From NCBI RefSeq assembly GCF_006120725.1, contig NZ_SWMU01000003.1, positions 496,001 to 560,000 on the forward strand: 64,000 bases of DNA. Direction: 5' to 3'. The notes beneath the pieces were generated by a model. It was not told the origin of the DNA. It did not search any database and saw only the letters and a program-made list of their open reading frames with translations. This DNA is from Mesohalobacter halotolerans. Lineage in GTDB: Bacteria > Bacteroidota > Bacteroidia > Flavobacteriales > Flavobacteriaceae. Of this stretch, positions 8,538-16,628 are shown in pieces (the stretch's first letter is position 1; every line of letters begins with the position of its first letter). The position numbers and the translations under genes were made by a program.

Positions 8538-9323
8538 ATGAAAAAAGTAATTTATTTATTATGCATTGCTGTACTTACAATGAGCTGTGCCGTTGTAAGG
8601 CCAGGAGAAGCTGCCATGAAGCAAAAATTTGGCAACTTAGAAGATAAAGTCACCACTCAAGGGGCGCTGTGGTTCAATCCATTTACAACAAAAGTCGTTA
8701 AAGAATCAATCCAAACCAATAATTTAGAATTATTGTTGAGTTTACCTAGTAAAGAAGGCCTAAGTGTCTCCTCTGAAATCTCTATACTATATCACTTAGA
8801 AAAAGATAAGGTGCCAAGCATTCTAAAAGAAATTGGCTCCAACTATCGCTCTGTAATTACAAATGTTTTTCGTTCTGCTGCCGCTGATGTATGTTCTAGG
8901 TTTTTTGCTAAGGATATGCATTCAGGAAGGCGTGCAGATATTGAAGAAGAAATCAAAGTGAGGATGGATAGCAATTTAAGAAAACAAGGCATTGTCATAG
9001 AAGCAGTTTTGTTAAAAAGCATCCAACTGCCAGCAGGTCTTTCAAGGTCTATCGAGCAAAAACTTCAGGCAGAGCAAGATGCTATGCGAATGGAATTCGT
9101 GCTTCAGACTGAACGTTTAGAAGCTCAACGTAAAATCATAGAAGCTGAAGGCACAAGAGATTCTCAAAAAATTTTAGCAGAAGGATTAACTCCAGCAATC
9201 ATAAAAATCAGAAGCATAGATGCCTTTAGAGAATTGGCAAGATCTAATAACAGCAAAGTCATTATAACCGATGGTAAAACACCGTATTTAATTTCTGGTG
9301 TGGAAACTATGACCAAGGAGTAA
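8538..9323 (+). CDS. SPFH/prohibitin-family lipoprotein
   Basis: A membrane-bound scaffold-type protein of the SPFH (stomatin/prohibitin) superfamily. The start at 8538 gives a normal lipoprotein signal, MKKVIYLL...LTMSC with Cys17; the longer in-frame start at 8487 would precede the predicted promoter. The SPFH beta domain spans about residues 20-190. It is followed by a charged helical segment, SIEQKLQAEQDAMRMEFVLQ, likely a coiled coil used for ring assembly. The C-terminal part resembles prohibitin homologues that control membrane proteases or microdomains. A lipid anchor instead of a transmembrane helix appears common to the Flavobacteriia version. Client proteins are unknown. Confidence 0.85.
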   Translation: MKKVIYLLCIAVLTMSCAVVRPGEAAMKQKFGNLEDKVTTQGALWFNPFTTKVVKESIQTNNLELLLSLPSKEGLSVSSEISILYHLEKDKVPSILKEIGSNYRSVITNVFRSAAADVCSRFFAKDMHSGRRADIEEEIKVRMDSNLRKQGIVIEAVLLKSIQLPAGLSRSIEQKLQAEQDAMRMEFVLQTERLEAQRKIIEAEGTRDSQKILAEGLTPAIIKIRSIDAFRELARSNNSKVIITDGKTPYLISGVETMTKE

Positions 9324-9474
9324 ATATTTCAAAAGATTTCCCTTTCGGAAAAGCTCTGTCTAGATGGATTTCAATTGTGCTAAAATCGGTGTAAAATTTA
9401 AAAACAGACAATACAAAATATCCGCTATTTAATTCACGAGAGTTATATTTATAGTAGTAAATTAATATTTCTTA

Positions 9475-10779
9475 TTACTCTACCAAAAAAGGTATATTAG
9501 CATGGGCCGTATGTTGATGCCCATCTTCAACATAAATGAATAGTCTGTAAGCCCCTGAATCTGATGGAGCTTTAAATGTAGTGGTATGGTTATCTGTAGA
9601 AAAATACCCATCGATGGTTTCGGGTATTTTTTCTTTATCTCCACCTGATTTTTGCGATTGGCTTTCCCTCATAATTTCCCATCTGTAGTTTAATTTATCA
9701 CCATCAGGGTCTTTTACACTCACTTTGGTAGTATAGGTTTTATTTTTCTTTAGTTTAATATTATCGATAGCACGTTTACCTTCTAAAGTAAAATCAATCA
9801 AACGTGGTGATCTATTTTCTGGCCATTTGCCAGTCCATAAATAATGCATAACATCAACTGACTCGGTTTCATTGCCATCTGCCATGAGCATTCCAAACCA
9901 AGTAGGTGTGCGTTCTTGTTTCTGACCCCATAAAAAAACATAAGAGCCCATAATCTGCTTATTAGTTTTAATAAACTTGATGTATCGGTTTTTGTATAAA
10001 TCTGCTTTAACGCTGCTGTTGTTTTCGATAGGAGCTCCCCAACTTGTTTTATCAACTTCCCAGTAACCTGTAGCGCCCCATTCTGTAACCATTAAACCGC
10101 CTTGATAATTAGATTGTTCTATAAGTTCGGGAAGATTTTCAATACCGGCATATAACTGCACGCTTAAAAAGTCTAAATCTGGAGCCCTTTTAGCAATTAA
10201 ATCAACATACTTTTTGTCTATTCCTGCCAAAGGTGTCGTAGTTAGATGATTAGGATCCAACTCATGAATCATTTCAGAAATCTCATTTACAGCATCCCAA
10301 ACTTTAGGGTTTTTTGAGGATAAGTTGAGCTCATTACCTATTGCCCAACTCATCAATGCCGGATGATCTTTATAGGCTAAAACTTCTTGACGTATTCTGT
10401 CTAACTGTGTTTTTACAGCTTTTTGATCGTTATAATCAAAACCTTGGCGTTCCAATCCCACCCAAATTCCCATCATGACCTTTAAATCTAATTTTTGCGC
10501 TTTATCTAAGATTTCCTTGGCATTTTGAGTGCTCCAGGTTCTGAAAGAATTTGCACCATGACTGGCTAAAGTTTCTAAATCACCTTTTCCAACACCTGCA
10601 CCATCTACATAAAAAGGTTCATCATTTAAGAATATACGATAGCCTTCATTGGTTAAGCGAATTTCAGATTTTGTGATTTCAGGTTCTTTAGGCATTTTAT
10701 TGTTGCAACTTAAAGTATTTACAAGAATAAATAAAATAACAAAAGTGGTGTATCGGTTTTGAGCAATTAAAAAGTTCAT
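9475..10779 (-). CDS. Glycoside-hydrolase-like (TIM barrel) lipoprotein
   Basis: A lipoprotein (Cys25 in VNTLSCNN) with a glycosidase TIM barrel of the clan GH-A type, closest in feel to the GH2 catalytic domain (about residues 40-320), then a small beta-sandwich of about 90 residues with a PKD/Ig-like look (VSVKDPDGDKLNYRWEI). The clan pair of glutamates is present: Glu150 in SWAIGNEL (acid/base) and Glu233 in MVTEWG (nucleophile), so it is probably an active retaining enzyme at the cell surface or in the periplasm. No polysaccharide-use locus (SusC/D, other glycosidases) surrounds it. The substrate cannot be named. The gene appears monocistronic. Confidence 0.75.
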   Translation of the reverse strand: MNFLIAQNRYTTFVILFILVNTLSCNNKMPKEPEITKSEIRLTNEGYRIFLNDEPFYVDGAGVGKGDLETLASHGANSFRTWSTQNAKEILDKAQKLDLKVMMGIWVGLERQGFDYNDQKAVKTQLDRIRQEVLAYKDHPALMSWAIGNELNLSSKNPKVWDAVNEISEMIHELDPNHLTTTPLAGIDKKYVDLIAKRAPDLDFLSVQLYAGIENLPELIEQSNYQGGLMVTEWGATGYWEVDKTSWGAPIENNSSVKADLYKNRYIKFIKTNKQIMGSYVFLWGQKQERTPTWFGMLMADGNETESVDVMHYLWTGKWPENRSPRLIDFTLEGKRAIDNIKLKKNKTYTTKVSVKDPDGDKLNYRWEIMRESQSQKSGGDKEKIPETIDGYFSTDNHTTTFKAPSDSGAYRLFIYVEDGHQHTAHANIPFLVE

Positions 10780-10912
10780 TGTGCAATAATAGAAATTTAG
10801 ATTAAAAAAAGACTGCCATAATATATTTTTCCATACATATGGTCTCTACTGCTCTGATAACTATCGGAGCTAAATAAACTTCTCGCCCTTACAATTTGAA
10901 AGTTTCAAAATA
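10780..10912. other. Intergenic stretch with small hairpins
   Basis: No coding potential is seen. It holds a 20-base hairpin-forming segment (GCTC...GAGC, 10851-10870) followed by TAAACTTCTCGCCC (10875-10888). That 14-base string recurs at 11021-11034 just before the second copy of the 53-bp repeat, so the duplicated unit is wider than the perfect core. Confidence 0.4.
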
Positions 10913-10965
10913 AAAAAACCGCTCCAGTTTAATGAAACGGTTTTGTATGTGGTCCCACATGGGCT
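10913..10965 (-). repeat. Direct repeat copy A: tRNA 3' end plus trailer
   Basis: Fifty-three bases identical to 11059-11111. The copy contains 16 bases of the tRNA 3' end (10950-10965, nucleotides A58 to discriminator 73) and the whole trailer with its terminator hairpin, but nothing of the rest of the tRNA. It lies downstream of the intact tRNA in the direction of transcription. Confidence 0.92.
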
Positions 10966-11020
10966 TCCCGAATAAGATTTTACTACGTCTTTTTCAAAGA
11001 CTTGAAAATCACTTTCGGGA
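10966..11020. repeat. Interrupted palindrome between the two tRNA-end repeats
   Basis: Three nested stems in strict order: TCCCGAA/TTCGGGA, GATTTT/AAAATC and GTCTTT/AAAGAC around the three-base loop TTC. The 55 bases fill most of the space between the partial and the intact tRNA copies. Confidence 0.7.
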
Positions 11021-11058
11021 TAAACTTCTCGCCCCTTATCAATAAATCTTTTTCAAAT

Positions 11059-11090
11059 AAAAAACCGCTCCAGTTTAATGAAACGGTTTT
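11059..11090 (-). terminator. tRNA trailer hairpin (terminator)
   Basis: On the minus strand AAAACC...GGTTTT encloses an inner GTTT-CATT-AAAC hairpin and is followed by a run of T. It lies 5 bases after the tRNA 3' end. The same hairpin is duplicated within copy A of the repeat. Confidence 0.6.
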
Positions 11091-11095
11091 GTATG

Positions 11096-11169
11096 TGGTC
11101 CCACATGGGCTCGAACCATGGACCCCCTGATTATGAGTCAGGTGCTCTAACCAGCTGAGCTATGGGACC
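11096..11169 (-). tRNA. tRNA with CAU anticodon (Met, or Ile2 if lysidine-modified)
   Basis: Seventy-four bases fold as a full cloverleaf: 7-bp acceptor GGTCCCA/TGGGACC, D-stem GCTC/GAGC, anticodon stem CCTGA/TCAGG with loop CTCATAA, and T-arm CATGG-TTCGAGC-CCATG. The discriminator is A and CCA is not encoded. The CAU anticodon serves elongator Met, initiator Met or, after TilS modification, Ile(AUA). The acceptor begins with a normal G-C pair, which argues against the initiator. I cannot separate Met from Ile2 by eye. Confidence 0.95.
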
Positions 11170-11308
11170 GGTTTTAATTTCAAAAATATAAGTATGCAAA
11201 AGTAAAGTAAATATTGAAATCTGCAAGGAGTTTTTGAAAATTAGTCTAAAGCTAACTCAACAAAAAAACCTTAAAATCATACGTCTTCAAAAGCAATTCA
11301 AGGTTAAC

Positions 11309-11710
11309 CTAGCTAGCCTCCTGACAAAGCTCAACTAGAACGCCGTGGGATGACTTTGGATGTAAAAAAGCTATACGCTTATTATCAGCACCCAGTTTAG
11401 GTTCATCGCTAATTAATCGAAAACCTTCACCTTTCAATCGTTTAATTTCAGCATCAATATCCTCAACATCAAAAGCGATATGATGTATCCCTTCTCCACG
11501 TTTTTTAATATATTTTGCTATTGGAGAATCCTCTCGAGTCGCTCCCAAAAGCTCAATTTTACTTTCCCCCGTTTTAAAAAAAACCGTTTCAACACCTTCA
11601 CTTTCAACACGTTCAGTTTGGTATGCAGATTTTCCTAACAACGCCTTGTAAGTCTGAGTGGCAGCCTCCAAATCTTTCACTGCAATCCCTAAATGCTCAA
11701 TTTTTCTCAT
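11309..11710 (-). CDS. mce: Methylmalonyl-CoA epimerase
   Basis: It interconverts the (R) and (S) forms of methylmalonyl-CoA in the propionate/succinate route. This 133-residue vicinal-oxygen-chelate protein has the expected paired modules: MRKIEHLGIAVKDLEAA at the start, GEGIHHIAFDVED near residue 73, and the C-terminal LVELCQE. The metal ligands (a His in each of the first two motifs and the terminal Glu) are present. I place the start at 11710 (MRKIEHLG) rather than the in-frame ATG 15 bases upstream, because the family begins there. A -7 box lies 13 bases upstream. Methylmalonyl-CoA mutase is not in the window. Confidence 0.92.
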   Translation of the reverse strand: MRKIEHLGIAVKDLEAATQTYKALLGKSAYQTERVESEGVETVFFKTGESKIELLGATREDSPIAKYIKKRGEGIHHIAFDVEDIDAEIKRLKGEGFRLISDEPKLGADNKRIAFLHPKSSHGVLVELCQEAS

Positions 11711-11722
11711 AATTTTTATTTT

Positions 11723-11730
11723 CAAAGATA
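11723..11730 (-). promoter_or_regulatory. -7 promoter box of mce
   Basis: The minus strand reads TATCTTTG, matching TAnnTTTG, 13 bases before the chosen start codon. This also argues against the longer start. Confidence 0.45.
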
Positions 11731-11742
11731 AAAAATATTCAT

Positions 11743-11895
11743 TTGGCGACCGCCGCGTTATCCGCTTTAGTCCGCCATAACCGGCTTACAAAGTCAACTT
11801 CCAAAAAGAGCTTCCTGTTGGTCGCTTTTTTGTTGTGACTTTGTTTAAGCCGCTTATGTTACGGGCTATCGCTACTACCGCTGTCGCAATTCCTA
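11743..11895. repeat. Long palindromic element P1 between divergent genes
   Basis: About 150 bases forming a long imperfect inverted repeat. The arms are 11781-11797 (GGCTTA-CAAAGTCA-AC) and 11832-11851 (its complement). The centre, 11803-11831, reads AAAAAGAGCTTCC...GGTCGCTTTTT. The right end carries CGGGCTATCGCTAC. Centre and ends match the element at 49168-49320, but the arms differ. It separates the start of mce from the start of pepP. A 63-codon open frame across it is not a gene. Confidence 0.75.
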
Positions 11896-11975
11896 GCACC
11901 GCTTTATCATTATTTTTGTAGTTAACTTTATAAGAAACGTAACCAAATTCGTACTTTTGAGCAAAACTTAATTTC

Positions 11976-13268
11976 ATGAGATATCAACCTATAGACAATT
12001 CCTTATTTATAGAAAATAGAAAAAACTTTACCGCAAAAATGAAACCTAATGCCTTAGCGGTTTTCAACTCAAACGACATTTATCCTATTGGTGCAGATAG
12101 CACGATTCCTTTTCAACAGGATAGAAACATTTACTATCTCAGCGGTGTGGATCAAGAGGAAAGTATTTTAGTGCTTTTTCCAGATGCGCCAAAAGAAAAA
12201 CACAGAGAAATACTTTTTTTAAAAGAAACTAATGCACACATCGCAGTTTGGGAAGGTGAAAAACTCGATAAAGACAAGGCTTTAAAAACTTCAGGTATTA
12301 AAACTGTCTATTGGCTTAAAGATTTTCATAAGATTTTTCATGAACTCATGTCACAAGCCGATACGGTATATATCAATACTAACGAACATTACCGCGCCAA
12401 TCACGATACCAAAACACGCGAAGACCGTTTTAACACATGGCTCAAAAAAAACTATCCCGCACATCAAGTCGCTAAAAGCAATCCTATATTACAACGCCTA
12501 CGTTCTGTAAAGCACCAATTAGAATTAGAAACCATGCAAAAAGCATGTGACATTACCGAAAAAGCTTTCAGAAGAATTTTAAAATACACTAAACCTGATG
12601 TTTGGGAGTTTGAACTCGAAGCTGAGATTCTGCATGAATTTATTCGCAACCGGTCTAGAGGATTCGCCTATACACCAATTATTGCCAGTGGTAAAAACGC
12701 TACCGTTTTACACTATATCGAAAACAAAGCACAATGCAAAGACGGGGAACTTATCTTGTTTGATGTCGGCGCCGAGTATGCCAATTATTGTAGCGATATG
12801 TCAAGAACCATTCCAGTTTCAGGGCGATTTACCGACCGACAAAAACAAATTTACAATGCCGTTAATAAAGTCAAGAAAGAAGCGACAAAACTCTTAGTCC
12901 CCGGAACACTATGGGAAGAATATCATATTGAAGTTGGCAAGATGATGACTTCTGAACTCATAGATCTAAAATTGCTAGACAAAGCCGATGTGCAAAATGA
13001 AGACCCCGATTGGCCGGCTTATAAAAAATATTTTATGCATGGTACTTCACACCATATCGGCTTAGACACACACGACTACGGCTTATTGCACGAACCAATG
13101 CAAGCCAATCAAGTCTTTACCGTCGAGCCTGGTATTTATTTACCCGATGAAGGCATTGGCGTGAGATTGGAAGATGATGTTGTCATTCAGGAACAGGGCG
13201 AACCCTTTAATTTAATGCGTAACATTCCTATTGAAATTGAAGAGATTGAAGACATAATGAGCGCTTAG
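11976..13268 (+). CDS. pepP: Xaa-Pro aminopeptidase (M24B)
   Basis: A cytoplasmic dimetal peptidase that removes an N-terminal residue preceding proline. It has an N-terminal creatinase-type domain (about residues 1-175) and a pita-bread catalytic domain (about 180-425). The five metal ligands can be followed: Asp263 in LFDVGAEY, Asp274 in YCSDMSRT, a His in HGTSHHIGLD (about 359), Glu384 in TVEPGIYLP and Glu399 in RLEDDVV. The length of 430 residues is normal. The start ATG overlaps the antisense start of a spurious frame inside the palindrome. The gene stands alone, followed by a 32-bp perfect palindrome. Confidence 0.93.
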   Translation: MRYQPIDNSLFIENRKNFTAKMKPNALAVFNSNDIYPIGADSTIPFQQDRNIYYLSGVDQEESILVLFPDAPKEKHREILFLKETNAHIAVWEGEKLDKDKALKTSGIKTVYWLKDFHKIFHELMSQADTVYINTNEHYRANHDTKTREDRFNTWLKKNYPAHQVAKSNPILQRLRSVKHQLELETMQKACDITEKAFRRILKYTKPDVWEFELEAEILHEFIRNRSRGFAYTPIIASGKNATVLHYIENKAQCKDGELILFDVGAEYANYCSDMSRTIPVSGRFTDRQKQIYNAVNKVKKEATKLLVPGTLWEEYHIEVGKMMTSELIDLKLLDKADVQNEDPDWPAYKKYFMHGTSHHIGLDTHDYGLLHEPMQANQVFTVEPGIYLPDEGIGVRLEDDVVIQEQGEPFNLMRNIPIEIEEIEDIMSA

Positions 13269-13303
13269 TCACAACTAGTTTGAAAGTGTTAAGTTAAAAG
13301 CAT

Positions 13304-13335
13304 GAAAGTGTCAAAATATATATTTTGACACTTTC
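13304..13335. terminator. Perfect 32-bp palindrome between convergent genes
   Basis: GAAAGTGTCAAAATAT is followed at once by its reverse complement, a 16-bp stem with no spacer. It lies between the convergent pepP and CoA-transferase genes and may end transcription from both sides, although there is no clean T-run. A related GAAAGTGT string stands 21 bases earlier. Confidence 0.55.
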
Positions 13336-13354
13336 GTATTATCAACTCACAAAA

Positions 13355-14632
13355 TCAAAATTCACCAAAGCGTTCATAAGCAGCTCTATCAAGTGCTTCC
13401 CTGTGATCGGGATGTGCGATTGACGTTAAAGCTTGAGCTCTTTGTTTGAGGTTTTTTCCAAATAAATCGACAACGCCATATTCTGTAGCGACATAATGAA
13501 CGTGTGCACGTGTTGTGGTTACACCAGCACCTTGATTTAAAAAAGGAACAATTTTAGAAACGCCTTTTTTTGTTACAGATGGCATTGCTATTATGGCTTT
13601 ACCACCTTCAGATAAAGCAGCACCTCTGATAAAATCCATTTGGCCACCAACACCCGAAAATTGATATTTTCCAATTGTATCAGCGCAAATCTGTCCTGTG
13701 ATATCTATTTCAATAGCCGAATTGATTGCAGTTACTTTTGGATTTAACCTTATAATAGCAGTATCATTTGTATAATTTGCTTCCTTAAAATGCACAAAAG
13801 GATTATCGTCAATAAAATCATATAATTTTTGAGAGCCCATAGCAAAACAAGTGACAATCTTACCAGGCTTCACACGTTTGTTTTCACCGGTTATAACATC
13901 GTTTTTTACCAAGGGCAAAATACCATCTGAGAACATCTCTGTATGTATTCCTAAATTTTTATGGTTATTCAAATTGTTCAAAACAGCATTGGGGATTGCA
14001 CCAATACCCATCTGTAAAGTTGCACCATCTTCAACAAGTTCTGCAATATTTTTGCCAATACTCGATTCAATCTCATTTGGTGTAACCACATCGTGACCAA
14101 AAATAGGTTCATTGACTTGCACTGCGGCATCTATATGGCTGATATGAATAATACCGTCACCATGAGAACGAGGAACTTGTGGATTAATTTGAGCCACTAC
14201 TAGTTTTGCCTTTTCCATGGCTGTGATGGTAACATCTATAGAAGTTCCCAAAGAGCAATAGCCGTGTTTATCTGGTGGCGAAACGTGAATAAAAGCGACA
14301 TCTAAAGGCAAAATATTACGCTTAAAAAGCTGGTCGACTTCGCTTAAAAAAATTGGGATATAATCTCCTTTTGAAGCATTTACAGCTCGTCTGACATTAC
14401 CCGCTACAAAACAAGAATTGATTTTAAATGCTTCTTGATAAGGCTCTTGAGAGTATTTAGCATTTCCTTCGGTATGCATTTGTACAATTTCAACATCTTC
14501 AAGCTCTTTGTAGCGATCACATAAGCTATCAATAATGACTTGTGGTGTCATGGCTGCACCCTGAAAAAACACACGTTGACCAGATTTCACAAGGTTGACT
14601 GCTTCTTCTGCAGAACAATATTTGATGGACAT
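13355..14632 (-). CDS. Acetyl-CoA hydrolase/CoA-transferase family protein
   Basis: A class I CoA-transferase or acyl-CoA hydrolase of 425 residues. The N-terminal domain has EEAVNLVKSGQRVFFQGAA and the C-terminal domain has FSGVGGQMDFIRGAALSEGG, both typical of the acetyl-CoA hydrolase / 4-hydroxybutyrate CoA-transferase family. The glycine motif MGIGAIPNAVL lies near residue 208. Members move CoA between acetate and other short acids, or hydrolyse acetyl-CoA, in the cytoplasm. The exact acid partner cannot be told. The gene stands alone, with a structured repeat upstream that belongs to the ligase gene on the same strand. Confidence 0.87.
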   Translation of the reverse strand: MSIKYCSAEEAVNLVKSGQRVFFQGAAMTPQVIIDSLCDRYKELEDVEIVQMHTEGNAKYSQEPYQEAFKINSCFVAGNVRRAVNASKGDYIPIFLSEVDQLFKRNILPLDVAFIHVSPPDKHGYCSLGTSIDVTITAMEKAKLVVAQINPQVPRSHGDGIIHISHIDAAVQVNEPIFGHDVVTPNEIESSIGKNIAELVEDGATLQMGIGAIPNAVLNNLNNHKNLGIHTEMFSDGILPLVKNDVITGENKRVKPGKIVTCFAMGSQKLYDFIDDNPFVHFKEANYTNDTAIIRLNPKVTAINSAIEIDITGQICADTIGKYQFSGVGGQMDFIRGAALSEGGKAIIAMPSVTKKGVSKIVPFLNQGAGVTTTRAHVHYVATEYGVVDLFGKNLKQRAQALTSIAHPDHREALDRAAYERFGEF

Positions 14633-14776
14633 ATTTTTATAATTTGGTTGCCAAATGTATTGAGAAAGGCTTACTTAAAATATGACACCTATCAGCAATC
14701 TTATAATTGTTTAAAAAGTGTATTGAGATCAAATAGTTGTATATTATTTTATTATAGTAAAACGAACTTCAATATT

Positions 14777-14944
14777 GGCTTAGGGATAGGAACGGCATCT
14801 TTTTTGGGTTAAGTTTTTAGTAGAGCTGCGCTAACAAAGCTTTTTTAAAAAAAAGATCTTGTTAGCGCTTGTGATACTTAATTTAAGCCAAAAAAATATA
14901 GTGGATAGCCCTGCCTGCCGATAGGCAGGCTTGCTCGAAGCCCC
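14777..14944 (-). repeat. 3'-UTR structured repeat, copy R1 (after the DNA ligase gene)
   Basis: Read on the minus strand it starts 16 bases after the ligase stop: GGGGC, then a hairpin GCCTGCC/GGCAGGC, GGGCTATCC, a TATATTTTTTTGG stretch, a perfect 10-bp hairpin (14828-14837 with 14859-14868), and the end GATGCCGTTCCTATCCCTAAG. Both outer blocks recur almost unchanged at 30811-30969. It resembles the abundant GGGC...GGGCTATCC repeats of Flavobacteriia. The rest of the 14633-14959 gap shows nothing recognisable. Confidence 0.75.
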
Positions 14945-14959
14945 AAATCTTTATAATGC

Positions 14960-16555
14960 TTATTTTGGGATTAATTTTTTGAGATCTTCTAAAGTGTTGG
15001 CGTCTTTGATGGTTTTGTCTTTTCGCCACCTGATTATTCTTGGGAATCTGGTTGCTATGCCACTTTTATGACGATTAGACTGGGCGATACCTTCAAAAGC
15101 GATTTCAAATACGTGCTGGGCTTCGACTTGTCTTACCGGCCCAAAACGATCGGTTGTGTGCTTTTTTATCCATCGATCAACTTCCTTAAACTCCTTATCA
15201 GTAAGTCCTGAGTAGGCTTTTGCAAAAGTAACTAGCTCTGTTTTGTCGTCGTTCCAAAGTGCAAATGTATAGTCTGTAAACAGATTACTTCGCCTGCCGT
15301 GACCGCGCATGGCATAAGTCAATACAGCATCAATAGAATAAGGATCAGATTTATATTTCCACCAGTCCCCTTTTTTTCTTCCAACGCCATAAGTTGAATC
15401 AGCACGCTTAATCATCAAACCTTCGGAGCGAATCTCTCGCGCTTTTTGACGCTCTTCTTCGACAGCTTCCCAGTTTTGAAATTGCATGGTTTCTGAAAGA
15501 TGAAACGGTGTAATTGAATCGGTAAGGTTTTGAAAGAGTTTATCCAGTATTTGGCGCCGTTGTTTAAAGGATGTCGAACGAATATCTTGTGTTTGCCACT
15601 CCAGAATGTCATAAGCTTTAAAAATTACCGGGATTTTTTTCAACAAGGCTTTGGTGACATTTTTCCGCCCAATGCGTTTTTGTAAATCTTTAAAGTCTCC
15701 AATGTCGTTATTGGGAAAAGCTAAAATTTCGCCGTCTAGCACCGTACCGTCCGGTAAGTAATCTTTAAAAGTTTCTAATTCCGGATATTTGTCAGTGACC
15801 AATTCCTCACCACGCGACCAAATAAAAATTTCATTTTGTCGACAAATGAGTTGAGCACGGATGCCGTCCCATTTATGCTCAAACAAAAAATCTTCAGGTT
15901 GACCTAAATCTTCCAACTCATCCTCAACAGCGTATGCCAAATAAAAAGGATAAGGTTTTGAAAGATAGTCTTCAGGATTTTCTTCTAAAATCAAAGATTG
16001 AAAGGTGGTGTTTTGAGGTTTCCAATTGCCCATGAGTTTATACGCTAAAACATCTTGGTCAATTCCTGTAGATTGAGCTAAGGCTCTGGTCATTAATTTT
16101 TGACTTACGCCAATGCGAAACCCGCCAGTCATCAATTTGGTAAATACAAAACGCTCGTAGTAATTGAGTTTTTCCCAGTGCTCAAACAGATAGGCTTTTT
16201 TCTTTTCGTCAGATTTTGATTTAAGTTTTAAGATATTCTCCAAATAGGCGTGCAGGGGTTTATCACTTTCACCCTTGTTTGGCGGTAAAATCAGAGCTAT
16301 AGTTTCGGCTAAATCTCCAACGATGTGGTAAGATTCTTCAAATAGCCAGGATGGAATTTTAGACAATTCGCCGGCATATTCTCTAATTTGTCTACTGTTA
16401 ACGGGTCGAGGCGGTCTTCGGTGGGATAAAATCGCAATGGTCCATACTTTGTCTTTGTCATTAGCTTGGTCAAAGTAAGTTTTTAAAGCACTGACTTTGG
16501 TCTTGGTTTTATTGGTGCTGTCGATTTGCTGTATGAGTTGAGCGAATTGTTTCAA
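14960..16555 (-). CDS. ATP-dependent DNA ligase (Lhr-associated type)
   Basis: It seals nicks in DNA through a ligase-AMP intermediate. Residues 1-200 are a helical DNA-binding domain (GGFRIGVSQKLMTRALA near 145-160). The adenylation domain carries the catalytic Lys228 in EHKWDGIRAQ, and an OB domain ends the 531-residue protein. Such ligases normally sit with an MBL-fold exonuclease, an Lhr-type helicase and the endonuclease PdeM in a DNA repair operon. Here the exonuclease gene is upstream on the same strand, but a GIY-YIG gene lies between them, and neither helicase nor PdeM follows. A 3'-UTR repeat and then an unrelated gene follow instead. Confidence 0.92.
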   Translation of the reverse strand: MKQFAQLIQQIDSTNKTKTKVSALKTYFDQANDKDKVWTIAILSHRRPPRPVNSRQIREYAGELSKIPSWLFEESYHIVGDLAETIALILPPNKGESDKPLHAYLENILKLKSKSDEKKKAYLFEHWEKLNYYERFVFTKLMTGGFRIGVSQKLMTRALAQSTGIDQDVLAYKLMGNWKPQNTTFQSLILEENPEDYLSKPYPFYLAYAVEDELEDLGQPEDFLFEHKWDGIRAQLICRQNEIFIWSRGEELVTDKYPELETFKDYLPDGTVLDGEILAFPNNDIGDFKDLQKRIGRKNVTKALLKKIPVIFKAYDILEWQTQDIRSTSFKQRRQILDKLFQNLTDSITPFHLSETMQFQNWEAVEEERQKAREIRSEGLMIKRADSTYGVGRKKGDWWKYKSDPYSIDAVLTYAMRGHGRRSNLFTDYTFALWNDDKTELVTFAKAYSGLTDKEFKEVDRWIKKHTTDRFGPVRQVEAQHVFEIAFEGIAQSNRHKSGIATRFPRIIRWRKDKTIKDANTLEDLKKLIPK

Positions 16556-16628
16556 GATTAGGTTATGGTTTTAGTTATTAATTTATCATAATTGTGGCTT
16601 TGATTTTAGTCTCATTATTTCATGGCAT

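Noticed and set aside
10913-10965. A second tRNA gene next to tRNA(CAU)
   Set aside because: Only 16 bases of the tRNA are present; D-arm, anticodon arm and 5' acceptor half are missing, so it cannot fold or be charged.
11786-11977. A 63-codon minus-strand open frame upstream of pepP
   Set aside because: It runs through the palindromic element P1, begins on bases shared with the pepP start codon, and has no family features. Palindromes often keep short frames open by chance.
14540-14812. A 90-codon plus-strand frame beside the CoA-transferase gene
   Set aside because: It is mostly antisense to the 5' end of the CoA-transferase gene and then enters repeat R1. It has no family features.
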